The notes under the pieces: model-generated
What the model was told of the DNA's origin: nothing
What the model saw: only the letters and a program-made list of their open reading frames with translations
Databases searched by the model: none
NCBI GenBank assembly: GCA_943324575.2
Contig: CALPMD020000011.1
Coordinates: 1 to 12,703, forward strand
Origin: Akkermansia muciniphila
GTDB taxonomy: Bacteria > Verrucomicrobiota > Verrucomicrobiia > Verrucomicrobiales > Akkermansiaceae
Direction: 5' to 3'
DNA length: 12,703 bases
Translations under genes and position numbers: made by a program
Shown here: in pieces, positions 1-7,408 of the stretch
How the letters are laid out: every line of letters begins with the position of its first letter
How positions within the stretch are numbered: the first letter of the stretch is position 1

Positions 1-924
1 TATCAGAATTCCGTCTTCACATCCCGCGACGCCGGTAGCATTGCGCGGGATCTTCATCTGCCCGACGAGTTCAGCATCACCTTCGACGCGGCATGGACTG
101 GCTCACTCTCGCTCAATCTGGCTTTCTTCTCAGATAACCTCAGCAGTGATCACCCTAACAGTGGATACGAGCTCAGCTTCCTCCAGCATTCGATCTATCT
201 GCGCAGCGGCCGCACCCAGCAGATCATCGGCAATACGCCCGACGCCGCCTCGCTTCAGGAAAATGACAGAGCTCACATCGAGGTACATGCCAGCCGTAAG
301 ACGGGAAAGATTGTCGTCCTGTTAGACGGTCACCTCATCGAGGTCTGGACTGACCCCGACGTAGCCCAATGTGGTAGTGGGCGGGGGATCCGTTTCATCA
401 CCCAGAACAGCTCGCGCGTTCAAATCTCCCGCATCGGCGTGAGTGCTTGGGATGGCGAAGTGGAGCAGGTCGCAAAGAAACCTGTAGCAGAGCCGCTGGC
501 CGGCGTGCAGGAGATGGATGAGGAATCCGAAGACGCGCCTCAACAGCCAGTGCCGCCACCCACCGGGCGCATCGAACTGCGCAATGGCGACAGCATCGCG
601 GGGGAGGTGGATTCCATTCTCGAGGGCGTTCTCACCGTCAAGACTCCCTTCCGCGACGTGAAACTTCCCGTCGAGGCCCTACGCTCAGTGGTGCTCGCAC
701 CCGTCCAGTTGGAACGCTGCAAGCGCCAGAGCGGCGACGTCCGCGTCTCGTTCGCCGATGGTTCATCGCTCGTTTTCCGTCTCGACGCGGTGGGCGGGGG
801 GGCTTTCGGCGGATCGAGCCAAAACTTCGGGACTGCCAGCTTCAAGCTCGGGGCCTGTCAGCGTCTGGAGTTTAACCTCTACGACCCTGCGCTCGAGGAG
901 CACCGGGCTTCTAACGGAGGTTAG
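1..924 (+). CDS. Large probable exported protein, jelly-roll-like domain plus LRNGD module (5' partial)
   Basis: The frame is open from the first base of the window to the TAG stop at 922-924, giving 307 residues of a protein whose start lies upstream. Residues 1 to about 147 alternate short beta strands and end in a segment around VVLLDGHLIEVW and RFITQNSSRVQISRI, which resembles concanavalin/LamG-like jelly-roll domains. A charged, proline-rich linker (about 150-188) follows. The last part (about 189-300) begins GRIELRNGDSIAGEV and continues with TVKTPFRDVKLPVEAL, a module I associate with large Verrucomicrobiota and Planctomycetota proteins of unknown function. It closes with LEFNLYDP. No catalytic motif is visible. 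An envelope or extracellular binding role is inferred from the beta-rich fold only. The stop codon lies inside a small inverted repeat. The partial reading frame is certain, the function is not. Confidence 0.8.
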   Translation, partial: YQNSVFTSRDAGSIARDLHLPDEFSITFDAAWTGSLSLNLAFFSDNLSSDHPNSGYELSFLQHSIYLRSGRTQQIIGNTPDAASLQENDRAHIEVHASRKTGKIVVLLDGHLIEVWTDPDVAQCGSGRGIRFITQNSSRVQISRIGVSAWDGEVEQVAKKPVAEPLAGVQEMDEESEDAPQQPVPPPTGRIELRNGDSIAGEVDSILEGVLTVKTPFRDVKLPVEALRSVVLAPVQLERCKRQSGDVRVSFADGSSLVFRLDAVGGGAFGGSSQNFGTASFKLGACQRLEFNLYDPALEEHRASNGG

Positions 925-925
925 A
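910..925 (+). repeat. Inverted repeat TCTAAC-GGAG-GTTAGA at a gene end
   Basis: Six-base arms (910-915 and 920-925) pair perfectly around a four-base GGAG loop. The repeat overlaps the TAG stop of the upstream gene. The only GGAGG in this gap (916-920) falls in the loop and first arm base, 15 nt before a TTG (936) in frame with the heme A synthase. It could be a weak terminator, since CTCTTTT follows shortly after, a ribosome-site hairpin, or a protein site. Only the symmetry is certain. Confidence 0.5.
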
Positions 926-974
926 TAGCGCTCTTTTGACTGGAAATTGGCCTATCACGGCGCATGGTCCTGCC

Positions 975-1985
975 ATGGCGATGACGCGTTTTCAAAAACT
1001 GGCCACTGCAGCCTTGGTTTCCGTGTTGGTTTTGATGCATGTTGGGGCGATCGTGCGGGTCACGGGTGCGGGCATGGGGTGTCCGGATTGGCCAACCTGC
1101 TGGGGTTGCCTGATCCCGCCGACGCATGTCGATCAAGTCGACTTCTCCAAATTGCCAATTGAAAAATTCCAACGCAAGGCCGAGCGGATGGGCCGCGATC
1201 CCGCCTCCATCACCGAGGAAAGCCTGCGCCGGGAGTTCAATCCGCGCCACGTTTGGACCGAATTCATAAACCGGTTGAGCAGCCTTCCCGTCGGCTTCCT
1301 CACCCTAGCCACCTTCATCGCCGCCTTCTGGCAAAAGCAAAAACGGCCACTGGTGTTCTGGCTTGCCTTCTCCTCGCTGGTGGTGGTGCTTGTCAACGCA
1401 TGGATGGGCGCGCGCGTCGTTTACAGCGGTCTCAAGCCCGGCGTACTAACGGCTCATCTGGCTCTGGCCATGGGCTTAATCGGCATGCTCGTCTACTGCG
1501 CGTGGCGCGGCACCGACAGCCCTTGGCGCATCGGTATGCCAGCTGCGCCCTTGGCCAAGCTGCGGTGGGTTGTGTGGAGCTTGTTAGCCGTGATCATTGC
1601 CGAAGGTGTCATCGGCACCCAAGTGCGCGAGATCACGGATGAGCTGGCCAAGGCCCACATCAACGCGCCCCGCGCCACCTGGATTCATGAGCTGGAGGGG
1701 TCATGGAATTATCTGGTCCACCGTAGCCTCTCATGGGCCGTGTTAGGCCTGACTCTCTGGGCCTGGACCCTCAGTCGGGGCCACCGTATTGGTGGCGTGG
1801 GCAAGGTCGAGCGTGCGGTGTTAGGAATTGTTGTCTCACAGATGGTGCTAGGCGTCATCATGGCACAGATTCACCTCTATTCGTGGGTGCAGGTGCTTCA
1901 TGTCGGACTCGCTGCGAGCTTATTGGCGCTGCTATGGCTCTGGTGCTTCGGGCTTCGCGCAGCGGCGGCCGCGTCCCCGCGCTAA
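975..1985 (+). CDS. ctaA: Heme A synthase, CtaA/Cox15 family
   Basis: Integral membrane protein expected to convert heme O to heme A for cytochrome oxidase. From the ATG at 975 it has 336 residues. TM1 is followed by the family signature VRVTGAGMGCPDWPTCWG (27-44) with the paired cysteines C36 and C42. About eight hydrophobic segments form two similar halves. H161 (SGLKPGVLTAH), H249 (NYLVHRSLSW) and H309 (QVLHVGLA) fit three of the four heme-ligand histidines. The fourth position, normally the His of an E-x-x-H-R motif, reads E96-F-I-N99-R100, so it is Asn. The catalytic-type Glu is kept. The loop before it (45-92) is long and charged. Start choice: ATG 975 or ATG 981 puts TM1 at the N-terminus. 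An in-frame TTG at 936 would add 13 residues and has a GGAGG 15 nt upstream. No ctaB or oxidase gene is in view. Confidence 0.88.
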   Translation: MAMTRFQKLATAALVSVLVLMHVGAIVRVTGAGMGCPDWPTCWGCLIPPTHVDQVDFSKLPIEKFQRKAERMGRDPASITEESLRREFNPRHVWTEFINRLSSLPVGFLTLATFIAAFWQKQKRPLVFWLAFSSLVVVLVNAWMGARVVYSGLKPGVLTAHLALAMGLIGMLVYCAWRGTDSPWRIGMPAAPLAKLRWVVWSLLAVIIAEGVIGTQVREITDELAKAHINAPRATWIHELEGSWNYLVHRSLSWAVLGLTLWAWTLSRGHRIGGVGKVERAVLGIVVSQMVLGVIMAQIHLYSWVQVLHVGLAASLLALLWLWCFGLRAAAAASPR

Positions 1986-2007
1986 CCGGCCAAAGAAGGC
2001 GCGTTAG
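1982..2007 (+). repeat. Imperfect inverted repeat CTAACCGGCC / GGCGCGTTAG
   Basis: Ten-base arms (1982-1991 and 1998-2007) match except for two central positions, with a six-base spacer AAAGAA. The left arm overlaps the TAA stop (1983-1985) of the heme A synthase gene, and the right arm leads into AATAG just upstream of the bamA control region. No T-run follows, so it is not a standard intrinsic terminator. It has the same CTAAC...GTTAG layout as the repeat at 910-925. Confidence 0.4.
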
Positions 2008-2024
2008 AATAGCTGCTATTGACC

Positions 2025-2054
2025 TTGACGGATTGGGTTCACACCACGTTTGAT
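2025..2054 (+). promoter_or_regulatory. Possible sigma-70-type promoter for bamA
   Basis: TTGACG (2025-2030), 18 bases, then TTTGAT (2049-2054), ending 21 bases before the chosen bamA start at 2076. The -35 box is good and the -10 box matches TATAAT at four of six positions. A second TTGAC sits directly upstream (2019-2023). This is a pattern match only. Confidence 0.3.
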
Positions 2055-2075
2055 GCAGTTGTCATCACTGCATTC

Positions 2076-4421
2076 ATGAAATTCCCAACCTCTCCCTCAT
2101 TCCTCATGCCGCGCGGTGTGGGCCAATTCGCCGCTCTCACTTCCCTTGCCGTTATTACGCTCGCGGGCACGCTGCACGCTCAGGATTTTGAGGGCAAGAC
2201 CATCTCTGAAGTAGTCATCCGCTACCAGGGAGCCAAGACTGTCGATGAAGACCGCCTGCGCAATCTGATGGCCTCCAAGTCCGGCGCCCTATACCGTGCG
2301 GAGAGCTTGGACAACGATATCAAGTCGCTCTACGAGTCCGGCTTAGTGGATGACGTGCGCTTCCTCGCCGAGCCCGTCAACGGCAGCGTAAAGTTGATCG
2401 CAGAGGTGACGACGCGCGCGGCTCTCGGCGGTGTCGGGTTTGTCGGCAACTCGGTTTTTTCCGACCAGAAGCTGGCCAAGGAATCGAAGATCAAAGCGGG
2501 CGGCACGATGAGCGATGAGCAGATCCTCGAAGCGCGCCGCAATATCGAAAAATACTATCAAGACAGCGGCTACCCGGATGCCAGCGTCTCCCACCGCACG
2601 CAGGCCACCGGCCAAGCGGGCACATCGGATCTCATCTTTGTGATCAACGAAGGCGGCAAGAACGAGGTGCGCCGCATCCGTTTCGAGGGCAACCATGTCT
2701 TCTCCGATCCCGAGCTGCGCAAGGAAATGAAGGTGAAGGAAAAGGGCTGGTTCTCCTGGCTGACCAAGTCGGGTCGCTTCGAGTCGAACCAGCTCGACAC
2801 CGACCTTAATGCGATTCTCGACTACTGCCGCAGCAAAGGCTACCTCCGCGCTAGCAGCCCAGGCATCCGCCGCGAAACGGCCAGTGGCGGCCGGGTGGAT
2901 CTGATCATCCCGATCAACGAAGGTGATAAATACACCGTCGCTGGCGTCGGCTTTGGCGCGATGACGGTGTTCAAGCCCGATGAGCTCTACCCTGCACTCA
3001 CCCTCACAGGCAACAGCGCCTACTCTTCCAAGAAGATGCGCGATGACATCACGATGATCCGTAGCTACTATGGATCCCGTGGCTACGCCGACGCGCAGGT
3101 TTCACCCGACATCCGCGATGCTGGGCCAAACCGCGTGAGCATCACCTACCAAGTCACGGAAGGGGCGCGTTTCCGCGTGGGTCGCGTCAACATCGCTGGC
3201 AACACCAAGACCAAGGACAAGGTGATCCGCCGCGAAATCCCGCTCAAGCCGGGCGATATGTTCAACTCCGTCGAACTGGAAACCACCAAGGCCCGCCTCG
3301 AAAACCTCCAGTACTTCAGCGAGGTGCAAACGACCGGCTCGCCCGGCGGTTCCGGCTACCGCGACGTCAACGTGCTGGTGGAAGAAAAAGCCACCGGCTC
3401 GGTCGGCGTGGGCGCGGGCTTCAGCTCGATTGATAGCATCGTCGGCTTTGTCACGCTGGAGCAGTCGAACTTCAATCTCTTTAACCCCTGGAACTTCACC
3501 GGCGGTGGCCAGCGCTTTGCGATGAGCTTGCGTGGCGGCTCGCAGCGCTCGGAAGCCAGCGTCTCGCTCGTCGAGCCATGGTTCATGGATCAGCAACTTG
3601 CGCTTGGCGGCGAGCTGTTCTATAAGCAATCCACTTACTTCAGCGATTACTACGAGCAGACCAATCTCGGTGCGGCTCTTTCGCTGAAAAAACCCCTCGG
3701 TAAGAAGGATTCGGTCAAGCTCGAATACCGCGTCGAAAACGTCGATATTGATGTGGACAACGGAGTCAATCCGCTTTCCCAGCTCTCGGAAGAAAACATC
3801 GGCGGCTCCTTCGTCCGCAGCGCACTTTCAACCAGCTACATCTACGACAGTCGCGACAGTGGTATCCAAGCACGCCAAGGCCACAAGGTGGATCTCGGTC
3901 TGACCTTCGCCGGTCTCGGTGGTGATGTGAACACGGTCTCGTTCTCCGGCCAAGGCCAGAAGTACTGGAACCTGCGGTGGGATACGATCCTCTCGGTCAA
4001 CGGCGAAATGGCCTTCGTCGACAGTACCAACGGCGACGAGATTCCGATCTTCGAGCGGATGTTCCTCGGCGGTGGCCGCACTTTGCGCGGCTTCGAGTTC
4101 CGCGACGTCGGCCCGCGCGACGTGGGCTACACCAATGAAACTTACGGCGGCAATTCACTCGCCTACGTCTCGGTGGAATACACCGTGCCAATCATCGAGA
4201 CCGTCCGCGCTGCTGTCTTCTACGACACCGGCTTTGTCAACACCGACAGCTGGGATATGAACGTGAACGAGATTTACAGCGACGTGGGCGTAGGCATCCG
4301 CCTCAAGCTGCCGATCAGTCCGCTGCCACTCTCGCTCGACTACGCCATCCCCGTCTCCTCGCCCGACAAGGAAGCGGACAAGGGTGGACAGTTCAACTTC
4401 TCGTTGAGCTCCCAGTTCTAA
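2076..4421 (+). CDS. bamA: Outer membrane protein assembly factor BamA (Omp85)
   Basis: Central pore protein of the machinery that folds beta-barrel proteins into the outer membrane. With the ATG at 2076 it has 781 residues. A signal peptide (1-35) ends in GTLHA before QDFEG. Five POTRA domains follow at about 39-111, 112-193, 194-283, 284-363 and 364-438, each showing the pattern 'gly-asn strand, helix, Y..SGYPDA'. The barrel (about 439-781) carries the conserved loop-6 motif L670-R-G-F673 within LGGGRTLRGFEF. It ends in FSLSSQF, a beta-signal with the terminal Phe. The length is normal for the family. A TTG at 2019 would extend the frame by 19 residues but would place hydrophilic sequence before the signal peptide. 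No Skp, LpxD or other Bam gene follows. A strong terminator comes directly after the stop, so the gene ends its own transcript. Confidence 0.95.
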   Translation: MKFPTSPSFLMPRGVGQFAALTSLAVITLAGTLHAQDFEGKTISEVVIRYQGAKTVDEDRLRNLMASKSGALYRAESLDNDIKSLYESGLVDDVRFLAEPVNGSVKLIAEVTTRAALGGVGFVGNSVFSDQKLAKESKIKAGGTMSDEQILEARRNIEKYYQDSGYPDASVSHRTQATGQAGTSDLIFVINEGGKNEVRRIRFEGNHVFSDPELRKEMKVKEKGWFSWLTKSGRFESNQLDTDLNAILDYCRSKGYLRASSPGIRRETASGGRVDLIIPINEGDKYTVAGVGFGAMTVFKPDELYPALTLTGNSAYSSKKMRDDITMIRSYYGSRGYADAQVSPDIRDAGPNRVSITYQVTEGARFRVGRVNIAGNTKTKDKVIRREIPLKPGDMFNSVELETTKARLENLQYFSEVQTTGSPGGSGYRDVNVLVEEKATGSVGVGAGFSSIDSIVGFVTLEQSNFNLFNPWNFTGGGQRFAMSLRGGSQRSEASVSLVEPWFMDQQLALGGELFYKQSTYFSDYYEQTNLGAALSLKKPLGKKDSVKLEYRVENVDIDVDNGVNPLSQLSEENIGGSFVRSALSTSYIYDSRDSGIQARQGHKVDLGLTFAGLGGDVNTVSFSGQGQKYWNLRWDTILSVNGEMAFVDSTNGDEIPIFERMFLGGGRTLRGFEFRDVGPRDVGYTNETYGGNSLAYVSVEYTVPIIETVRAAVFYDTGFVNTDSWDMNVNEIYSDVGVGIRLKLPISPLPLSLDYAIPVSSPDKEADKGGQFNFSLSSQF

Positions 4422-4431
4422 GGTTCCTTAG
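4418..4431 (+). repeat. Perfect palindrome CTAAGG-TT-CCTTAG over the bamA stop
   Basis: Six-base arms with a two-base centre. The TAA stop of bamA (4419-4421) lies in the left arm. The palindrome is just upstream of the strong terminator at 4440-4474. The two-base loop is too small for a stable RNA hairpin, so a DNA-level or incidental role is more likely. Confidence 0.4.
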
Positions 4432-4439
4432 CTCGATTT

Positions 4440-4474
4440 AACCGGTCTGCCGTTCGCGGCGGGCCGGTTTTTTT
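4440..4474 (+). terminator. Intrinsic terminator of bamA with UUCG loop
   Basis: A 13-base-pair stem (4440-4452 with 4457-4469, including two G-U pairs) closes a TTCG tetraloop, and the T-run 4468-4474 follows at once. It sits 18 bases after the bamA stop and reaches into the stop codon of the convergent oxidoreductase gene. On the other strand the hairpin is not followed by a T-run, so it should act mainly on + strand transcripts. Confidence 0.93.
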
Positions 4475-6050
4475 ATTTCGTGGCACAGACTGCATCCGCG
4501 ATGCGCAAGCCATCCATGGCGGCGCTGACGATACCACCTGCATAGCCCGCGCCTTCGCCACAGGGGAAGAGTCCGCGGATTTGGGGGTGCTCCAGGGTGT
4601 CATCGCGGCGCGGGATGCGCACGGGCGAACTGGTGCGCGTTTCGAAGCCTAACAGCAGCGCTTCATCGGAAATATAGCCATGGATTTGGCGGCCGAAGAG
4701 GCGCAGCCCTTCGCGCATCCGGCTGGTGATCCACTGCGGCAGGAGGTCGTGCAGCGGCGCGGATTTGATCCCGGGGAAGTAGCTGGTCGCGGGCAGGGTG
4801 GCGGAGATTTTACCGGCGAGGTAGTCGGTGACACGCTGGCCGGGGGCTACCTGGCCGCCGCCGCCTGCTTGTTTCGCAGTGCGCTCGAGTTCCTTCTGGA
4901 ACACCAATCCGGCGAGGATGCCGTGCTCTTTGATGAGCGGCTTTAAATCTTCCGGCTCGACGGTGGAGACCATGCCGGAGTTGGCGAAAGGGGAGTCGCG
5001 GCGGGAGAGGCTCATGCCATTGACGACGACCTCGTCGTTCTCGGTGGAGGCCGGGACGATCCAGCCGCCGGGGCACATGCAGAAGGAGTGCACGCCGCGG
5101 TCGCGGATCTTGGTGGCCAGCCGGTAGCGGGCCGCAGGCAGGAGGCGCGGTCGCTCCTCGCCACGGGCCAGGTGATACTGCGTGCGGTCGATGAAGGGCT
5201 GTGAGTGCTCGATGCGGAAACCAACGGCAAAGGGCTTGGCTTCTAACAAAATTTGTTTCTCGGCGAGCAGGCGGTAGATGTCGCGCGCGGAGTGGCCGGT
5301 GGCGAGGATGACGGAGTCTGCTAGAATTTCCTCGCCCGTGGCGGTGCGCACGCCGCGGATCTGGTCGCCGGTGGTGAGGAAATCGACGACCTTGGATTGG
5401 AAGTGGACTTCGCCCCCGGCTTGCAGGATCGAGTGGCGGATCGCCTTGACGACATTGGGCAGCAGGTTGGAACCGATGTGCGGGTGGGCATCGGTGAGGA
5501 TGACTTCCGGCGCGCCGTGGGCGACTAACACTTCGTAAACCTTGGCGACGGGGCCGCGCTTGGTAGCGCGGGTGTAGAGCTTGCCGTCAGAGAAAGTCCC
5601 CGCACCGCCTTCGCCAAAGCAGTAGTTGGATTCCTCGATCACGCGGCCTTCGCGCAGCAGCGGGGCGAGATCGAAACGCCGCGCGCTGGCGTCCTTGCCG
5701 CGTTCCAAAAGAATGGGTTTGAGGCCGTTTTCCAGACAGCGCAGCGCGGCAAACATTCCGGCCGGTCCACAGCCGACGATGATGACGGTCCTGGCCTGTG
5801 CACCGAGTGTGGGCACCGACCACTGCGGAGTTTCATCCGGGGGCAGGGGAGCATCGAGCGCGACATCGAGGCGCAACTGAACTTTGACTTCGCGTTGGCG
5901 GGCGTCGATCGAATGCTTGCGCAGTTTGATCCCGCCGATGCGCGCGGCGGAAACGCCGAGTTTGGCGGCAGCTGCTTGGCGGCGGGCGGCATCGTCCTCG
6001 GATTTGTCCAAGGCTAGGACGATGTCAACGGTTTCGATCAAAGGTTCCAA
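4473..6050 (-). CDS. FAD-dependent oxidoreductase, COG2509 type
   Basis: A 525-residue soluble flavoprotein. An N-terminal domain of about 85 residues (LRKHSIDARQREVKVQLRLDV) comes before a Rossmann FAD-binding motif, V92-G-C-G-P-A-G98-M. Family hallmarks follow: NYCFGEGGAGTFSDGKLYTR, a second nucleotide-site stretch VILATGHSARD, CMCPGGWIVPAS, and a C-terminal FAD contact CGEGAGYAGGIVSAAMDGLR. Family members are annotated as uncharacterised FAD-dependent dehydrogenases, with no settled substrate. The start is TTG at 6050. No ATG or GTG is available because an in-frame TAA (the stop of the upstream thioesterase gene) lies ten codons before it, and TTG 6041 is an alternative. It is the last gene of the five-gene minus-strand group, 27 nt after the thioesterase. 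It converges on bamA, and its stop overlaps the bamA terminator. Confidence 0.88.
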   Translation of the reverse strand: MEPLIETVDIVLALDKSEDDAARRQAAAAKLGVSAARIGGIKLRKHSIDARQREVKVQLRLDVALDAPLPPDETPQWSVPTLGAQARTVIIVGCGPAGMFAALRCLENGLKPILLERGKDASARRFDLAPLLREGRVIEESNYCFGEGGAGTFSDGKLYTRATKRGPVAKVYEVLVAHGAPEVILTDAHPHIGSNLLPNVVKAIRHSILQAGGEVHFQSKVVDFLTTGDQIRGVRTATGEEILADSVILATGHSARDIYRLLAEKQILLEAKPFAVGFRIEHSQPFIDRTQYHLARGEERPRLLPAARYRLATKIRDRGVHSFCMCPGGWIVPASTENDEVVVNGMSLSRRDSPFANSGMVSTVEPEDLKPLIKEHGILAGLVFQKELERTAKQAGGGGQVAPGQRVTDYLAGKISATLPATSYFPGIKSAPLHDLLPQWITSRMREGLRLFGRQIHGYISDEALLLGFETRTSSPVRIPRRDDTLEHPQIRGLFPCGEGAGYAGGIVSAAMDGLRIADAVCATK

Positions 6051-6077
6051 GGCGAGGTGGGTGAGATGCCGCGCGGT

Positions 6078-6425
6078 TTAGCCACGGATGCTGCGCTTTT
6101 GTCCAGCATCATCCACGCTGACAAAGGTCACGCGGGTCGAAAAAATCGGCGCGGCACCGGCTTTTTCGTCGATGACAGTGACGGCATAGGTCGCACTGGT
6201 GGTGCCCTCGCGATCGAGGGTGCAGAAAATTCTCAGAATCGTGCCATCGCGCACGCTGTGGTGGAATTCCACGGTGTCCATCGCCACGGTGACGAACTGA
6301 CAGTGCGGATAGTCGAGGCTGGCGGCGATCCACGATGCTTCATCAATCCATGCCAACAGGCGGCCACCGAAGAGAAATCCGTAGTGGTTGAGATCGCCGG
6401 GCAGGACGAGACGGTGGGTTTCCAT
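6078..6425 (-). CDS. Acyl-CoA thioesterase, hotdog fold (YciA-like)
   Basis: A 115-residue single hotdog domain expected to hydrolyse acyl-CoA thioesters in the cytoplasm. The N-terminal motif PGDLNHYGFLFGGRLLAWIDEA (9-30) matches the YciA/BACH pattern of N-x-x-G, FGG and a W-x-D-E-A stretch carrying the active-site Asp (D28). The usual N-A-N-G is N13-H-Y-G16 here. The middle strand FVTVAMDTVEFHHSVRDG (44-61) fits the family 'D.v.F..pv..G' strand. It is slightly short because the C-terminal tail is minimal. The ATG at 6425 is six bases after the DoxX stop, so the two are probably co-translated. The acyl chain preferred cannot be told from sequence. Confidence 0.85.
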   Translation of the reverse strand: METHRLVLPGDLNHYGFLFGGRLLAWIDEASWIAASLDYPHCQFVTVAMDTVEFHHSVRDGTILRIFCTLDREGTTSATYAVTVIDEKAGAAPIFSTRVTFVSVDDAGQKRSIRG

Positions 6426-6431
6426 GGCGGT

Positions 6432-6902
6432 TCACCAGCGGCGGCGCTTCGGGTCCCTGTAAAGGGCGGCGTCTAAGGAATAGGAACCGGCACCTGATAG
6501 GATGATAGCGATAGCCGGGATGAGATACATCAGCGCCAGTTCCTTGGTGGCGACGGGCGTGGCCGATTGAAACCAAGGCGCAGTGCCGTGAACGCCAAAG
6601 GCCGCTACCACCATGCTAAAGCCGAATACGAAAGCCGCCGGGCGGGTAGCGAGGCCGACAATGATCAGCACGGAGGCCACCACTTCGCCCGCGATGCAGG
6701 CACTCAGACTCACCGCGTGGGACATCAGGCTGAGCGGGAAAATGTCAGGCACGTAGAACTCCTTTTGATAGGTCGAGAAGTGGAGCAGCTTGGGAATACC
6801 GTGACCGATCAACATCATTAGCCCCACCATCAGTCGCAGGGCGAAAATCCCGAACGAGGCGGTGGCGTCGCGGGTGCCGCAGTCAAAGAAGAATTTTTTC
6901 AT
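6432..6902 (-). CDS. DoxX-family inner membrane protein
   Basis: 156 residues with four hydrophobic segments (about 18-38, 66-84, 88-106 and 122-140). It begins MKKFFFDCGTRDATASFG and has the DoxX features LRLMVGLMMLIGHGIPKL in TM1 and AGEVVASVLIIVGLATRPAA in TM2-TM3. Members of this family sit in the cytoplasmic membrane. Some are linked to quinone or thiol redox chemistry, but most have no defined function. The ATG at 6902 overlaps the TGA of the upstream KH-R3H gene as ATGA, which indicates translational coupling and fixes the start. A longer in-frame reading upstream of 6902 only shadows the KH-R3H gene. The stop is six bases before the thioesterase start. Confidence 0.85.
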   Translation of the reverse strand: MKKFFFDCGTRDATASFGIFALRLMVGLMMLIGHGIPKLLHFSTYQKEFYVPDIFPLSLMSHAVSLSACIAGEVVASVLIIVGLATRPAAFVFGFSMVVAAFGVHGTAPWFQSATPVATKELALMYLIPAIAIILSGAGSYSLDAALYRDPKRRRW

Positions 6903-7369
6903 GGGTTGGAGGCAGGGCTGGGTTTGAGGGAGATGGTGATGCGCTTGAGCCGCTCCTCCCCTTGAGGCGAATGGGAAAGGATTTGTGGGTCGGCGGCGAG
7001 GATATTGTGAACGAGCCGGCGGTAGTAGGCATTGAGCGGGCGCATCTGGAAGGGCCTGCCGCTGGCCTTGACGCGCTCGGAGATGCTTTTGATCTCCGAA
7101 GTCATCCGGTCTTCTTGGATGGAGCGGAAGTGCTCGCAATCCACCTTGATGCGCTCGGCGTTGGGAAAATGTCTGCGGAGGATGCGGTTGACCAGGTATT
7201 GGAGATCGTCGAGTCGGTCGCCATCGTGGCCGATGATCGTCTCGCTCTGTGTCGAGTGTATCTGCAGGCAGGGGCCGTCATGGGTTTCTTGAACTTCAAT
7301 GGTCGCCGTCATGCCCAAGTGCCCGAGCATCGTATCGAGAATCTTCGTCGCTGATTCCACTGTTGTCAT
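6899..7369 (-). CDS. KH-R3H single-strand RNA-binding protein, Jag/KhpB-like
   Basis: 156 residues. A KH domain (about 20-80) has the nucleic-acid loop IIG47-H-D-G50-DRLDDLQYLVNRIL. An R3H domain (about 95-150) follows with SGRPFQMRPLNAYYRRLVH, in which R117 and H121 form the R-x3-H signature. It ends RITISLKP. The order and spacing match KhpB/Jag (SpoIIIJ-associated) proteins, which bind RNA in the cytoplasm. The N-terminal Jag_N domain of the Firmicutes protein is absent. Jag is usually next to yidC, rnpA or rpmH, none of which is present here. ATG 7369 is preferred over TTG 7375. Its stop overlaps the DoxX start by four bases, and it follows the GAF gene by 39 nt. Confidence 0.85.
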   Translation of the reverse strand: MTTVESATKILDTMLGHLGMTATIEVQETHDGPCLQIHSTQSETIIGHDGDRLDDLQYLVNRILRRHFPNAERIKVDCEHFRSIQEDRMTSEIKSISERVKASGRPFQMRPLNAYYRRLVHNILAADPQILSHSPQGEERLKRITISLKPSPASNP

Positions 7370-7408
7370 GGCCAAACCATAATGACTTCCTCGGCTGGGT
7401 CAATCACC

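Noticed and set aside
936..974. TTG start for the heme A synthase
   Set aside because: It adds 13 polar residues before TM1 and its GGAGG is 15 nt away inside a hairpin. ATG 975 was preferred, though TTG is not excluded.
3102..3629. Minus-strand frame of 175 codons inside bamA
   Set aside because: It is antisense to POTRA 4-5 and the early barrel of BamA, with no start signal or recognisable domain.
4440..4474. Bidirectional terminator between bamA and the oxidoreductase gene
   Set aside because: The stem is symmetrical, but on the minus strand the hairpin is followed by AAATCG, not a T-run, so only the + direction is supported.
6057..6476. Plus-strand frame of 139 codons opposite the thioesterase
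   Set aside because: It is antisense to a well-recognised hotdog enzyme gene and its Gly/Ala/Arg-rich translation has no domain features.
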